From Progne subis subis (lineage: Eukaryota > Chordata > Aves > Passeriformes > Hirundinidae), in assembly GCA_022316685.1 (NCBI GenBank), contig JAKJHU010000620.1, positions 62,001 through 126,000 on the forward strand: DNA of 64,000 nt, read 5' to 3'. The stretch's first letter is position 1; every line of letters begins with the position of its first letter. The notes under the pieces are model-generated. The model ran no database searches and had not been told where the DNA came from. It was given only the letters and a program-made list of their open reading frames with translations. Shown in pieces: positions 1 through 9,549 of this stretch. Both the position numbers and the translations under genes were made by a program.

Positions 1-179
1 TCAAAGTGGTTGATGTTAAGCTGCAACCTCTCCTCCCCCCGGGAGCCGATGGAGTCCGGCTGGGCCTCGGGCGAGCTTCCCCCCAAAGGGGGAGGTGGGG
101 TGTGGGGAGCAGTAGGACCCACTCGATGTTACCTGTTCAGCTGAGCAGGAGGAAAAGGGCCTGACCTGAACAAACCCAG
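1..179. other. Unassigned flank before the duplicated arm
   Basis: No coding region or known repeat is recognised. Homology with the second arm of the segmental duplication starts only near 180, so this piece is unique in the window. Confidence 0.4.
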
Positions 180-589
180 GATTTATATGGGTACTGCCCA
201 AAGTCACATTCAACATTCTCAGTGGCCAAAGCAGATGCCAATATCTCAAACCAGCTTCTGATAGCTCCTTGTCCTTTCTAAAACTATTTCCAGGGTCCTG
301 ACAGGGTAATACTTCACATTCCTCCCTAACTAAAAACCAAACTGTGCAAACCCATGACAGTGACCTTTAGGCTTTGCAGGGCTCAGGCACAGGGGCTGTG
401 ACAGAGTCAGGGCTGAGGTCACACTCTGTGGGCTGGGGCAGAGCCCAGCCAGAAATGACCTGAGATGGGCTCAAATACAATGATGGGACCATGGCCAGAC
501 CCTCATGTTCTTCAGTCCCACCTCACATCATTGCCAGGGGCAGAGAAAGGGACAGGTGACTTCTCAGCATGGGTCACAGGAAACCTGGG

Positions 590-862
590 TCAGCAGAGCC
601 CTTCCCAAAGTGGCAATGGCCCATTAACAGAAGATATCTCCCTGGAGGGAGGACAGGTCGTGGAAGAGATCAAGAACACTGCACCATTTGGTTTTAACAG
701 CTGGCCCATTAAGAGAAGATCCCCCTCAGAGATAAGAGGGATGGGTCATGGAAGAGACAAACAACCTGCCCTCCTGGTGTTCACAGATGATAATAGAATA
801 TATTTTTTTGGTTAAATCTTGCATTTCAAGACAGGGCTTGAGGCTCCTTGCCTAGGAGCTCT
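590..862 (-). repeat. LTR-like U3 fragment with internal direct repeats
   Basis: Two related units of about 95 bp, each starting TGGCCCATTAA and containing GGAAGAGA, lie in tandem. The same sequence recurs at 49,615-49,870 and, in reverse complement, at 51,960-52,200, where a TATA-like GGATATAATC follows. That arrangement resembles an LTR U3 with repeated enhancers, so the fragment here would lie on the minus strand. The family is not identified. Confidence 0.4.
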
Positions 863-1104
863 CAGGAATTCCTCAAGGCTACTGAGATAACAACAGGACT
901 ACAAATAGGAACCAAGAGCATGATAAACTGTTTTAAAACCACACTAAACTTAGAGGACACACAACATGATGAAGGACCCTTGACCAATGAGGAGTCCTGA
1001 AGGATGTGTGCCTGCCTCGTGAACAAGTGGCTCAGCCAATTGAGAGACACCTGTACATGTGGACAGTAGAGCTAGAATCCATAACTGGAGTTTAACAAAA
1101 ACAA

Positions 1105-1192
1105 AATATATAATAAATATATATATATATATACACATATATATATATATAAATATATAAATATATATAAATATATAAACTATTAAATAAAT
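1105..1192. repeat. AT-rich microsatellite
   Basis: A run dominated by TA dinucleotides and TAAATA variants. A shorter counterpart sits at about 50,130-50,190 in the right arm, so the tract predates the duplication. Confidence 0.9.
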
Positions 1193-1249
1193 TAATTCTG
1201 CTAAAATCATGTTGATTCTGCTATTCAGTTGCCCAGTGTTTCCCCTGCA

Positions 1250-2072
1250 CTGCAGAGGCTCGGCAGGACCGACAGGATGGGCTTTGGGGCTTTGAGGAGA
1301 AGTTGAGGCACCTGGGCTGCTGGACCTTCTGAAAAGGAGGCCCAGGGCTCATCCTGCAGCTGCTGCAAGGGTGGTTTCAGAGAATCACAGAATCAGCAAG
1401 GTTGAAAAAAAACCTTGGACATCATCAAGTCCATCCTGCACCCTGACACTGCCTTGACTCCCGTGAGCCTCCTTTTCTCTAGGAAAAAAACCTGTCAAGC
1501 TGGGGACAGAGTGGCTGGACAGCAGCCAGGCAGAAAGGGACCTGGGGGGATTGACGGACAGCAGGCTGGACATGAGCCAGCAGTGTGCCCACATGGCTAA
1601 CAAGGTCAGTGGCTCCTGGCCTGGATCAGGACAATGTGACCAGCAGCACCAGGGCAGTGATTCTTCCTCTGTGCTCGGCAGTGGTTGGGCAGCACCTTGA
1701 GTGCTGTGTCCAGTTCTGGGCCCCCGATCTTAGTAAGGACATGGAAGGGCTGGAGCGTGTCCAGAGAAGAACAACAAGGCTGGTGAGGGGCCTGGAACAC
1801 AAGTCCCATGAGGAGTGACTGAGGGAGATGGGGTTGTTTATCCTAGAGAAGCGGAGCCTCAGGGAAGAGAAGGCAGTATCAGGGCACAGGTTGGACTTAA
1901 TGATGTCCAAGGTCTTTTCCAGCCTTGCTGATTCTGTGATTCTCTGAAACCACCCTTGCAGCAGTTGCAGGATGAGCCCTGGGCCTGCTCTCCAGAAGGT
2001 CCAGCAGCCCAGGTCCCTCAACTTCTCCTCACAGCCCCAAAGCCCATCCTGTCAATCCTGCAGAGCCTCTGC
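1250..2072. repeat. CR1-containing foldback (long inverted repeat)
   Basis: The arms at about 1,250-1,434 and 1,891-2,072 are near-perfect reverse complements. Each runs from unique sequence through the CR1 3' terminus (GATTCTGTGATTCTC) into CR1. The spacer, about 1,560-1,945, carries the CR1 3' region in plus orientation (GTGTCCAGTTCTGGGCC, ATGGAAGGGCTGGAG). CR1 is the main avian LINE; here only 3' ends survive and no ORF remains. The structure is conserved at about 50,240-51,060 in the right arm. Confidence 0.75.
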
Positions 2073-2974
2073 TGCTCCTCCTCCTTGCCCAGAACAGGGA
2101 GCCCCACAGCCAGACTCAGCAGCCCAGATGTGCCCCTCTGGCCTGTGGTGCCTCTGGCAAGGGAACAGCATGAGGCACTGCAGGAGCCTGCAGACAATTC
2201 TTGATGCACTTGGAGGATGATCCTGCTCCTCAAGGGACATTCCCATGGTGCCGGGAATGCAGGAACTGACTTGGGGAGTGGGGTCAGACAGGAACGGGCA
2301 ACCAGGGTGGGATGAGAAGGGAACAGAGGTGGGCAGTAGAAGGAAATTTGTACCAGGAAGAGTAAAGAAAGCCGAGGTGAAGCAAAGGAGATGCTCAGGG
2401 CAATTTGGGGGTGGCTGCCAGGCAGCCCTGGCTCTGAGCAACAACATCTGTAGTGGCACAGGAAACTCACAGCTCATGGGAATAAACTTTCTGGATGACT
2501 TCAGAGGCCACCACAAACCTGAGTGCTTTCCCTGCTGGCCCCCAGCCCTTCCTGGCCCCAGGGGCTGATGATGGCATTTGTGCTCCCTCAGGTTCATCTC
2601 CCCACACCAACACCATGGGGGTGCTGACGCCTGCTCTGGGCAGTGCAAACAGGGGCTCCTGAGCCAGTGCTGCCATGTCTGTGCCTGCAAGGATGCGGCA
2701 CCTGTGTGAGCTGGGGGAGAGGCCAGGGCTGCAGAGGGGGGATGTTGTTGGCAGGTGCATGAGGACGCTCTGGGACGCTGCCCTGGGGTGTCCAGTGCAG
2801 TGGGGATGGATCAGCCTCTGCTCTGCTGCTCCTTCCCATCTCCCCCAGGGACCTTGCAGAGCCCCAGCCATGCTGTTTGCCCCCAGCCTGCCCACACCCA
2901 CCCTGGGGCTGCCCACGGGGCTTTTCTCTGCTGAGCATTGGCCTGGGCGTGTTCTGGAGAGGGCCTGGGCAAGG

Positions 2975-3524
2975 AGCCTGGAGCCCCCAGGCCCTGCCCT
3001 GAGGCGTCAGCGCTGCCCCAGCAGTGCCCATGGCCTGTCCCTGCTGCAGCCCCGGCACTGCCACCCCCAGCACTGTGCCCGGCCCCGAGAGCACTCAGGC
3101 CCTACAGCAACACCAGGGCCAGGAGGGCAGCGGGGCAGGGCCACGGGAGCAGCACTGGCAACACCAAGTGCTGCTGCTCCTGGGCACAGCTGCTGTGCCA
3201 GCACTGATCTGCCCCCAGCTCTGCACACAGACATTGCTGCTGCAGCTGCAGAGAAGGGAACAAAAGGGGCATCTCTGCAGAAATCTTGCCTGGTAGATCC
3301 TTGAGTTCCTTTAAAGCAACCAAGTGTGCAGCCCCTCATTGACACAGTGTGTGGCCACAGGGAAGGTGGAGAGAAACAAAATGAGAAATGGCAAAAAGAA
3401 TGACATATCTTTGTGGAGAAGATTAATTAAGAAAAAGAAAGAAAAAGAACCTCCAAAATGAAACCAACAAGAAATATCAAATATAACTTTTAGTCCAAGT
3501 ATTTTGCAGAAATTTGCCATCGTA
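2975..3524. other. Gene-free stretch between duplicated block and OR gene
   Basis: GC-rich then A-rich sequence with no recognisable gene or repeat. It is not shared with the right arm, whose homology breaks at the same point (51,974). Confidence 0.4.
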
Positions 3525-4455
3525 CTAATGTTTCCGAAACCATCCAGTCATCAGTGTCCACACTGCAGCCTTGAGCTCCTGGTTCCTCAGGCTGTAGATG
3601 AGGGGGTTCAGGGCTGGAGGCACCACTGAGTACAGAACTGACAAGGCCAGATCCAGGGATGGGGAGGAGATGGAGGGGGGCTTCATATGAGCAAACATTA
3701 TAGTGCTGGGGAACAGAGAGACCACAGCCAGGTGAGGAAGGCAGGTGGAAAAGGCTTTGTGCCATCCCTGCTCAGAGGGGACCCTCAGCACAGCCCTGAA
3801 GATCTGCACATAGGAGAAAACAATGAACACAAAACAACCGAGTCCTAAAGAGGCACTAATTGCAATGAGCCCAAGTTCCCTGAGATACGATTTGGAGCAG
3901 GAGAGCTTGAGGATCTGTGGCACTTCGCAGAAGAACTGTCCCAAAACATTGCCATGGCAAAGGTGCAGGGAAAATGTATCAGCCATGTGCATGAAAGCAT
4001 TGAGAAGGGCACTGGCCCAGGCAGCTGCTGCCATGTGGGCACAAGCTCTGCTGCCCAGGAGGGTACTGTAGTGCAGGGGTTTGCAGATGGACACGTAGCG
4101 GTCATAGCACATGATGGTCAGGAGAAAATACTCTGCCGAGATGAAAAACAGAAAGAAAAGAGCTGAGCAGCACATCCAGCATAGGAGATGGTCCTGGTGT
4201 CCCAGAGGGAATTGTGCATGGCTTTGGGGACAGTGGTGAGGATGGAGCCCAGGTCGGTGAGGGCCAGGTTGAGCAGGAAGAAGAACATGGGCGTGTGCAG
4301 GAGGTGGCCGCAGGCTACGGCGCTGATGATGAGGCCGTTGGCCAGGAGGGCAGCCAGGGAGATGCCCAGGAAGAGGCAGAAGTGCAGGAGCTGCAGCTGC
4401 CGCGTGTCTGCCAATGGCAGCAGGAGGGAGTGGCTGATGGAGCTGCTGTTGGACA
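3525..4455 (-). pseudogene. Olfactory receptor, avian family-14-like, one frameshift
   Basis: This is a seven-helix odorant receptor (class A GPCR of olfactory neurons), normally one intronless coding exon of about 310 codons. The likely start is the ATG at 4,455 (MSNSSS, with an N-glycosylation site) and the stop is at about 3,525. Visible hallmarks in order: TPMFFFLLNLALTD (TM2), MCYDRYVSICKPLHY (TM3 and DRY), KAFSTCLPHLAVVSLF (TM6), PPALNPLIYSLRN (TM7). The reading frame breaks at about 4,156-4,160 in TM3, in a homopolymer run that appears one base short. Everything else is open, so this is either a very young pseudogene or an intact gene with an assembly error. Family 14 (the expanded bird clade) is inferred from overall resemblance. 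A second OR fragment lies at 56,373. Confidence 0.85.
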
Positions 4456-6634
4456 TTTCTTCACTCTGGCCATGGAGTTCTGGTGAAGGAGGACACAGAG
4501 ACACAGTCAGGGGAGACTTCGCTGATCAGTGTCCAAGCCCTTTCTCCCAGCCCTGCCCCTGCTGCTCTCTGCCACCCAATTTTCCTTTTCTCAGAGCTTT
4601 TCCTTCATCCCCGTGCCTGGAGCTCTGCTGGGATCTGGCCCCGTTGCTGTGACGAGCAGGGGCTCTGCCCATGGACACCGAGGGGTCAGCTCTGCTCTGC
4701 AGCACTGGGGTCATGGGAACAGGGACAGGGGCCAGTCCTGGGCTTGGACTTCATCAGCCCAAACTGCTCCTGAGGCAGAGGAGCTTGGCAGCATCTCCTG
4801 TGCCAGGGCTAAGGAATGGTGATGGCCAAACGCAGCTGGAGAGGGTTTCCTGCTGTGCCCAGGGAGATCAGAGAGATCTGTGCAAGGCAAGAGCATTGGC
4901 TGTAACTCAGTGAAGGCTGAGGGGAGCTGCTCTGTCACTCCATCTGTCCCCAGCTGCCCTTTCTGAGATCCAGGGCAGTCCCTGTGTTCCCCTGAAAATC
5001 AGCGTGACGCAGCTGAGAGCAGAGGGAGCCACAGCAGAGCAAACTGGCTCAGCCTTTCTCAGAGTCTCAGCCCCACTCCTGGCCAAGGACCCTCCTGTCC
5101 CCTAGTGTCCCCTGGAGGCAGCTCACAGCTTGGATGGCATCCCCAGGACAAGCCTAGTGTCCTGTCCATGGCTCTGCTGGAGGAGAGTCAGCTCATTCCC
5201 AGCCTCCAGCCTGCCCTGCCCAGAGCTCCTTGGGGCAGAGGGAGCTGAGACACTCCATTTGCAGTGTCCTGGCATGGGGATCTGTTAAAAAAGTAATCAT
5301 AGAATGGTTTGGTTTGGAGAGGGCTTTCAATATCCCAGCACATTTCAGTGGCACTTTCCCCCCACTGCCTGCCCAGGGCTCTGCTGCCTGGAGCTGTCCC
5401 TGCCTGCAGCTGCTTCCCTGTGCCCAGGGCTGGGCCCTGCCAGTGCTGCCAGAGCCCAGCCCAGCCCTGGGGGCTCAGCTCTGCCCTGCAGAGCCCTCCC
5501 AGCTCAGGCACTGCCCAGGGGCAGCTCTGGCTCTGCAGGCTCTGATGGCAACCTCAGAGCAACCCTGAGGAGGCTGGAAAAGTGACACTGGTGCTGCCTG
5601 CAAGGGACCCTCTGCTGATTGCTGTCACTGCCTGGTTTATTAAGGTCTGACAAAAAAATTGTCTTATTTTTCTCACCCTGAACTGAAAGATGAATAACTA
5701 TGTGCAATTTCCCCTTCAGGCAACACAGAGCAGAAGATTAATAAAGCAGGATTTTTAATTTCATGTAGCCCCTGCCTTGCTGTGCTCCCTGCATAATCTA
5801 CTTGGAAATATTCTGCAGTTAAATGTCATGCTGGGAGCAGTCCTGAATAATGCAGCATCCTCAGTACACATGGAGAACACTTCCACAACTTACCAGCTGT
5901 CTCCTTCCACCCAGATCTTGTCCCCCAGTGCTGTGAGCAGCTCCCAGGGATGGCTGAGAGCTGTCCCTGGCAGGCAGCAGAGTCCCTGGCAGGCAGCAGA
6001 GTCCCTGGCCCAGCACAGCGCCCTGGGCTGCAGGACCCTGCTCTGCAGGACAGCCCTGGGCACCCCTGGCTGCTCTCCACAAGAGATAATCAGAGAATGT
6101 ACTCACAGAGTCTGTAGGCATTGGGATGTTGCAGCTTTAGGAGATCACTGCAGGAGCTGCAGTTGCCTTGTCCTGCAGCCAGAGGTTCCTGTGTCAAGGG
6201 CTGGGAGTGATTCTCCCTCAGTCACTTCTCAGCTGCTTCCCAGCCCTGAGTGATTGCAGCTCTCTGTGCCTGTGTGCTGTGCCCGGGGTGGCTGCAGGCA
6301 GTGCTCCAGCCCTGCTGGGCTGGGAGAAGAGTTGCTCATCAAGAGAGATGTGTTTTTAAGCTCTTCTTGGCTGCCAAGAGCTGCCTCTGTGCCAGGAGCC
6401 TGGCCCAGCTCAGCAGCACAGACACAGCACAAGGACTTTAATGACCCTCTCGGGCTTTGTGCTCAGGCCCTGAACATCAGTCCCTGAGAGGGAGCTGAAG
6501 AAACCTCTAAAGAACTCCCAGTCAGAATCCAACTCCAAAGTTTCTTGAAGTTTGAATGGGTCCCACTGAGGGACAGGACAGAGAAAGTGTCCCCAGGCCC
6601 CAGGCAGAGCAGAGAACTGGAGGCAGTGATGACA
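4456..6634. other. Gene-free stretch with a CR1 end fragment
   Basis: No supported gene. A short CR1 3'-end fragment in minus orientation lies at about 5,295-5,340 (ATAGAATGGTTTGGTTTGGA). A 21-bp direct duplication containing GTCCCTGGCAGGCAGCAGA is at about 5,964-6,006. The rest is composition-biased avian intergenic sequence without long open frames. Confidence 0.5.
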
Positions 6635-7485
6635 GGTGGGGACAAAGAGAAGCCAAGTCTTAGTGTCCTGGGGCACAGCAGCCTCTGTGCCACCAAGGGC
6701 TGTGAGGAGACACCTTGTCCTGAGTCCCTGGGGCCTCCTGGCACAGCCCCAGCAAGGCTGGGCACTGTCAGCCCCTTGTGCTGCCCTCAGCATCCCCCTC
6801 ACATGCCAGTGGCCTCAAGGATGTGCTGGAAGGAGTCCCTGGGGAGCCTTGGTCAGCAATGGCCCTGGGGGGCTCCTGAATGCTGCCAGGGACTGCAGGT
6901 TTTTCAAAGGACTTTGGGTTCTGCTTTTGCTTGGGACACTCTGAGAGCTTTCTGCAATCATTATCTGCTTTAATGAGTCCCTTGAGAGGCTTTGTCAGGA
7001 ACAACACTCAGTGGGGCTCATTAATGCTTCAAGGTACTTCAGTTGTTTTAAGGTTCTTGGTGTTTCCCCTTTAAAACTGACTCTGTGAGAGGTTTCTGCA
7101 ATCATGGCCCCAATTATCTACTTGAACAAGTCCCTTGGGATTCTTAGTCAGAGTAAAGTCTCAATGGAGCTCATTAATAGTACAGGATACTCAAGATTTA
7201 TTAAGGAACTTTCTCTTTTTTGACACTGAGTTTTAGAGGTTTGTGCCATCATGGCCTCCAATTATCTGCTTTAGTTAAGTCCCTAGAGATTCTTAGCCAG
7301 TTACCACACCCAGTGGGGCTCATTAATGCTTCAAGGTACTCAGGGTTAATTTAAGTACTTCTTTGTGCTACTGAGTCTCTAAGAGGTTTGTGCAATCATG
7401 GCCCCTATTATCTGCTCTAATGAGTCCCTTGAGAGCTTTGCACTGACATACAGTGGGGCTCATTAATACTTTGAAATAATCAAGG
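6635..7485 (+). repeat. Duplicated arm block B with about 147-bp tandem repeats
   Basis: 6,635-6,900 aligns with 57,500-57,770. From about 6,905 four diverged tandem units follow, marked by TGCAATCAT-like anchors at 6,952, 7,096, 7,243 and 7,390, so the period is about 144-147 bp. Each unit also carries CAGTGGGGCTCATTAAT. Fewer and differently diverged units follow the same point in the right arm (57,797-58,100). The ERV starting at 7,486 inserted into this array. Confidence 0.75.
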
Positions 7486-8246
7486 TGAGAGAAATAACAG
7501 ACCTCGTGGTGCCAATTTCACAAGTTACTAAGTGTCCAGGTTATTAGCTATCAGTAATTAATTGTTTGTATTCTCCGTTTATGTATCGATGTTATCCGTT
7601 ATTTGTAAGTTGTCCGGTTCTCTGTTCCCCAAAACCCCGGTTGCTTCCCAGTTTCAGAAAGTCCCTCCCCCCCACTTACCTTATAATAAGTTAGGCCCCG
7701 CTGCTCAGTCCATGCCTTGCCACCGAGCACAGCACCGACACCGCCCACCTTGCCATCAGCTCCTCCCCGCCTGCTCGTCAACCTAGAAACCTCGCCCACT
7801 CCTCGCCTGCTCCGGGTCTAGCACCACCCTGTATGGGAATTAAGCAAGCCGGAAGTGCACCAGACACCAAAAACCCCTAAAGACAACGAGCCGATTCAAG
7901 ATTAAGGAAAACGAAACGCAGTGCTGGGTGGGGAAAGAGCACAAGTACCCGCTGAGGTCCTCCAGCTGTTCTCGAGAATGTCACCATAACTTCAGAGACC
8001 CTCGCTAGGAAACACCCCCCTGGACCTGTGAGCCCTGAGTGAGATCTATTGGACTCCCGCGAGGCGAGGCGCCCGACTCTGCGGGTGCGCGGCAGCAAAG
8101 TCGTCTAGACCTCCTCCTCGGCAGTGTCCGGTCTGAGCAGCGGTGGCGTAGGCATCCCATCCCCGAGCCGTCCCTCGTTTAAAGAGCTGAAATAATTAAG
8201 GCACTAAAGGAGCTAACACCGTCTCCTGCCCGACTCATTTATAACA
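7486..8246 (+). repeat. 5' LTR of the class I ERV
   Basis: Starts TGAGAGAAATAACAG right after the host repeat and ends ATAACA just before the primer-binding site, fitting the TG...CA rule. A TATA-like TTATAATAA is at 7,681. No second LTR copy exists in the window, so both ends are inferred from host/element homology on the left and the PBS on the right. Confidence 0.65.
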
Positions 8247-8249
8247 ATT

Positions 8250-8267
8250 TGGGGACACGTCCGGGAG
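8250..8267 (+). promoter_or_regulatory. Primer-binding site, tRNA-Pro-like
   Basis: TGGGGACACGTCCGGGAG matches the gammaretroviral tRNA-Pro primer site at 15 of 18 positions by eye. It primes minus-strand DNA synthesis. Its position a few bases after the LTR supports the boundary. Confidence 0.7.
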
Positions 8268-9549
8268 CGCCACGCCCAGAAGAGGATCCAGGAAGGGAAG
8301 GCGCCGCCCGACTTGGGACTCCTGGGACAGCTGGCGAGCTCCGGACCCAGCGACGAGGGACACCGCCGCAGAAGGGACAGCGCCGAGGAGCGCCGGTAAG
8401 TATAGCCGGTGGCGGGAGTGGAGGCGAGCGAGTGGAGAGTGAGTGAGACGGGGGCCGGCAGCTCGGACCCCCGAAGCGAGTGCGGACCCCTTAGTACCGC
8501 GGTTTCGGATTCCCGCGAGGGGACCGGCCGGGAACAGGGGGAAGCGAGTGAAGCCTGAGCGAGTGAGGCGCCTCCAGGGGCATAGTGGGCCCCCCTCCGA
8601 ACGGGTGGAGGAAAGAGTAGGTGTAAGTGGCCTGTGAGAGGGAGATAGGTGATTGAGGAAGGCCCCACTGGGGACCCCCCCCCACAATAGAGCGCAGCGG
8701 CTGGGGCCCTGAGGGCGGGCCTACAGGCTGGCACCTAGCGCAGCGGCTGGGGCCCTGAGGGCGGGCCTACAGGCTGGCACCTTAGCGCAGCGGCTGGGGC
8801 CCTGAGGGCGGGCCTACAGGCTGGCAACGAGGGGGGTGCGCCTTCTAGGCGTAGGATAGTGGGAGCTGGGTGTGAGAGGCCTGTACTGGGCGGGGGTATT
8901 CCAGAGGGGGAATACGCTACCGGGTACAGGTGGCCTGCCGGGCCGGGGGTAGACACGCTTTCCGGGTGGGAGGTACCACTGGTCGGGGGTGTCTTCGCTA
9001 TCCGGGGGCAGTCCGCACCGGCGGTGGGGACAGGACGCTGTCCCGGGTGCGGGGTGGTCAACCGGCTGCTTACGGGGACTCGCTTGACAGCGAGAAGCGA
9101 GAGAGGGATAGTGGCTGCGGCTCGGTATCCCACATTGGTCAGGGTCAAGGGGGAATACGAAGGCCTGTACTGGGCGGGGGTATTCCAGACCCCAGATCCG
9201 GGTGTGGAACCTGCAGTGGGTGGGGAGAGTTGCTCCATCCGGCTGCAGGGTCAAGGGGGCAGGCGGGCTATCCGGGGGATCGGCAGGCAGTAGCAGTGGG
9301 CTACTTACGGGTCCCTTGGGGTGAAAGAGGGATAGTGGCGGGGGCCTTAAGGGCAGGCTTACCGGCTATTCAGGGAGTGAGTGGGTTTTTCGGTTTTTAG
9401 TTGCCCGTCTTTAACTTTCCTTTCGAGTAGGGGCACCGTACAAGGTTTAGTTTACGAAAAGGTCAAACAATTTTGATTTGTGTTGCCCGGTATTAAACTT
9501 TCCGTTCGGGTAAGGGCATTGTAAAAAGTCTTAAGTTGACCAAGTGAGG
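8268..9549 (+). other. ERV 5' leader with tandem repeats and paired hairpins
   Basis: GC-rich leader between PBS and gag. A 46-47 bp unit starting AGCGCAGCGGCTGGGGCCC is present three times (8,691, 8,737, 8,784). GTACTGGGCGGGGGTATTCC occurs at about 8,883 and again at about 9,165. Just before gag, two related about 82-bp segments (9,401 and 9,483) each contain TTGCCCG and GGGCA arms that could pair. Leaders of this type carry packaging and dimerisation signals; that role is inferred. Short overlapping ORFs here look compositional. Confidence 0.6.

Larger units (their letters stand above)
180..2974 (+). repeat. Segmental duplication, left arm, block A
   Basis: This block aligns by eye, in the same orientation, with 48,848-51,974. 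It begins near CCCAAAGTCACATTC and ends at GCAAGGAGCCTGGAGCC. Both copies hold the same AT microsatellite and CR1 foldback, and differ by scattered substitutions and small indels. The right copy has an extra CR1 insertion at 49,250-49,586. No gene is present; the short ORFs differ between the copies and look random. Confidence 0.85.

Noticed and set aside
465..815. 116-codon ORF in the left arm
   Set aside because: It lies in the U3-like repeat and is not preserved in the duplicated copy near 49,130-49,800.
8213..9400. Overlapping ORFs in the ERV leader, considered as an accessory or glyco-Gag protein
   Set aside because: Both strands are open to similar lengths, repeats explain the openness, and no frame joins gag without a stop.
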